Shown here: positions 61,453 through 62,821 of the stretch, in pieces
How positions within the stretch are numbered: position 1 is the first letter of the stretch
Layout of the letters: each line of letters begins with the position of its first letter
Source: Porphyromonadaceae bacterium
GTDB taxonomy: Bacteria; Bacteroidota; Bacteroidia; Bacteroidales; UBA12481
Assembly: GCA_007280905.1 (NCBI GenBank)
Contig: QYQM01000034.1
Location: 1-62,821 of the forward strand
Direction: 5' to 3'
DNA: 62,821 nt
Position numbers and translations under genes: made by a program
Notes under the pieces: model-generated
Told to the model about the DNA's origin: nothing
Database searches by the model: none
The model's input: only the letters and a program-made list of their open reading frames with translations

Positions 61453-62340
61453 TCAGATTTTAAAATTCATGGTTAACTCCAACCCTTCAGAAAGAGTGCG
61501 CATTGGAGTTTTCAAGATTTTCTTGGCAAGAGAATTGTCCATGGAGGCATCGTTCGGCCTGGGTGCCCTTCCCTCCATTGCATTGGAGTCGCTGCTGATG
61601 ATCAGCTCTGGTGAGTAACCTAATGTAGTGGCTATTGCTCTTGCCATCTCATAGCGGTTGATCTTAGTGCTCCCCGCAAGGTGAATAATTCCACCGTACT
61701 GATTTCCGGCCAGTTCAACCAAAGCACTTCCCAGGGTAATCACATCAAGAGGAGTACGGATTTCGTTGGCTGGAAAGGGAACCTGGACACCCATTTTCAG
61801 CTTTTCAATGGTATCAGCCAGGAACGAGTTTCCTTGTCCCATTACCGGAAGTCCCATCACCAATGACAAACGTGCCACAACATTATTATTGGACGCTGAC
61901 AAAACGATCTGCTCCGCTTTTACCTTGGTTTCTGCATAGAAATTAACAGGATGCGGAGCGTCAGTTTCAGTGTAGTTCCCTTTTTTCCCGTCAAAAACGG
62001 TATCGGTGGAACAAAAGATCATTTTAGCTCCTGACTCCTGGCAAAGCCGGGCAATGGCTTTTGTGATCCCTGTATTGACCTGTTCGGCTCTTTCCTGATT
62101 GTTCTGGCATAGGTCGATGTTGGCCATAGCGGCAGTATGAATGACTGCATACGGACGAATTTCGTTAAAAATATCAGTGAGTTTTTGATCATTCAGTAAA
62201 TCCATGGTATGATAAAAAACTGTAGGTTCATTGACAGGACTCTCTGCGATGTCGATACCGTGAACTTCCCATTTTCCTTTGGCATGTGCGATAACGCTGC
62301 CTGCCACAAATCCGTTAAAACCGGTCAGAAGTAATTTCAT
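61453..62340 (-). CDS. RmlD-like (dTDP-4-dehydrorhamnose reductase type) SDR
   Basis: Start at ATG complementary to 62338-62340 (MKLLLTGFNGFVAGSVIAHA); the frame opens slightly earlier with TTG. The NAD(P)-binding GFNGFVAG motif, AVIHTAAMANIDLCQNNQER, the STDTVFDG strand and the active-site YAETK (Tyr-x-x-x-Lys) match extended SDRs of the RmlD type. Later GGIIHLAGSTKINRYEMA is also typical. It reduces a nucleotide-linked keto-sugar or a related substrate. Confidence 0.87.
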   Translation of the reverse strand: MKLLLTGFNGFVAGSVIAHAKGKWEVHGIDIAESPVNEPTVFYHTMDLLNDQKLTDIFNEIRPYAVIHTAAMANIDLCQNNQERAEQVNTGITKAIARLCQESGAKMIFCSTDTVFDGKKGNYTETDAPHPVNFYAETKVKAEQIVLSASNNNVVARLSLVMGLPVMGQGNSFLADTIEKLKMGVQVPFPANEIRTPLDVITLGSALVELAGNQYGGIIHLAGSTKINRYEMARAIATTLGYSPELIISSDSNAMEGRAPRPNDASMDNSLAKKILKTPMRTLSEGLELTMNFKI

Positions 62341-62370
62341 TGTCAATACACTCTTTTGTAATAAACCTTT

Positions 62371-62775
62371 TTATTCAATCTCCTTTCCATCAAATTGTTC
62401 TGTCAGAAGCCGATCAATTTTCTCCCGTAACTTTAGTCCGGCTTCAGTATTACAACTTGAAATATAGCTTCGAACCACTCCTTTTTCGTTTGTACCAGTC
62501 CGAACATAGGCAGCATACCAGTCATCTTTTAGGTTGATCTTTCCAGAATGAAGTTCTATCCCTTTGTAAACCACTGTTCCTTCAAGGTCGTCACCATTCT
62601 CAGAGTGTGTTGTCATTCGGGCCTGATCGTTTTCAAATAATGAAATTACGGCATTCATCGCCTGATCTCTTATGGCGTCATCAGAAAATTCGAAATTAAA
62701 TTCTCCACTGGTGTAGATTTCGTCCTGAAGTGCTCTGATTTCATTGATGATGGCCTTGTTTTGGTGAACCGACAT
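62371..62775 (-). CDS. Small hypothetical protein
   Basis: 134 residues, no signal peptide, no membrane segment and no domain I recognise. It begins MSVHQNKAIINEIRALQDEI and contains an acidic middle and GTNEKGVVRSYISSCNTEAG. It lies 30 bp upstream of the RmlD-like gene on the same strand and may be part of that transcript. The remaining 46 bases to the window end hold nothing I can identify. Confidence 0.6.
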   Translation of the reverse strand: MSVHQNKAIINEIRALQDEIYTSGEFNFEFSDDAIRDQAMNAVISLFENDQARMTTHSENGDDLEGTVVYKGIELHSGKINLKDDWYAAYVRTGTNEKGVVRSYISSCNTEAGLKLREKIDRLLTEQFDGKEIE

Positions 62776-62821
62776 CAGAAAAAGAAGTATGGTATAAGTA
62801 GAATTTTCACCTGATACATCC

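Noticed and set aside
61112-61618. 168-codon plus-strand frame across the DegT and RmlD-like genes
   Set aside because: Crosses two well-supported minus-strand genes; no domain seen.
1-62821. CRISPR arrays, tRNA or rRNA genes
   Set aside because: No regularly spaced repeats and no sequence resembling tRNA cloverleaf or rRNA was noticed on either strand.

Overview
The window comes from a member of the Bacteroidota. It carries an adjacent SusC/SusD pair (10881-16007), many lipoprotein or signal-peptide hydrolases typical of polysaccharide-utilisation loci, several GH92 enzymes, and promoter-like TAnnTTTG boxes. No tRNA, rRNA, CRISPR array or intact transposase was seen. The genus cannot be read from the sequence.

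Layout. (1) 1-9829: the 5' part of an AraC-type regulator (minus), then a plus-strand catabolic run: NanA/DapA-type aldolase, SSS sodium symporter, sialidase-like propeller protein, a 1438-residue propeller/GH123-like/YdjC-deacetylase fusion, and an HpcH/HpaI aldolase. (2) 9830-16065: PKD lipoprotein, SusC, SusD and a clear terminator. (3) 16084-22652: PqaA-type hydrolase and two large secreted putative glycosidases. (4) 22653-24432: a gene-poor scar with hairpins, direct repeats and a Crp/Fnr regulator whose DNA-binding helix is cut off inside a palindrome. (5) 24433-27474 (minus): Gfo/Idh/MocA protein and GH31. (6) 27592-32727 (plus): two ceramidase-like hydrolases, a PHP-like protein and a nitronate monooxygenase-like protein. 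(7) 32779-41139 (minus): alpha/beta hydrolase, a third ceramidase-like protein, a frameshifted propeller/phosphoesterase, a YidR-like propeller protein and a sialidase-fold protein. (8) 41286-42260 (plus): a second PHP-like protein. (9) 42270-46174 (minus): GH29 fucosidase, a barrel/GDPD fusion and a WG-repeat protein. (10) 46425-58667 (minus): the GH92 block, made of a 2002-residue lipase-like/GH92/PA14/GH92 fusion, a membrane-anchored GH92, an internally deleted ceramidase-like gene and a GH92-PA14 protein with glutamine in place of the catalytic acid. (11) 58811-62775 (minus): arabinokinase-like GHMP kinase, DegT aminotransferase, RmlD-like reductase and an unknown small protein.

How it may work together. 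The left half looks like a locus for a HexNAc-containing glycan: import through SusCD, trimming and deacetylation outside the cytoplasm, symport, and aldolase cleavage. The middle and right parts combine alpha-mannosidase (GH92), alpha-fucosidase and GH31 enzymes with several probable ester-, amide- or phosphodiester-cleaving proteins (ceramidase-like, GDPD, AcpA-like phosphoesterase, PHP-like, DUF3089 lipase-like). That mix is what one would expect for dismantling a mannosylated phospho-glycolipid or phosphoglycan. This is an inference from families only. A conserved non-coding element of about 71 bp occurs three times (27519, 46334, 58737) and may be a shared control site. Two of its copies, in inverted orientation, bracket the GH92 block. 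Several families of intergenic palindromic repeats sit at gene 3' ends, and in at least three cases they changed the end of the coding sequence.
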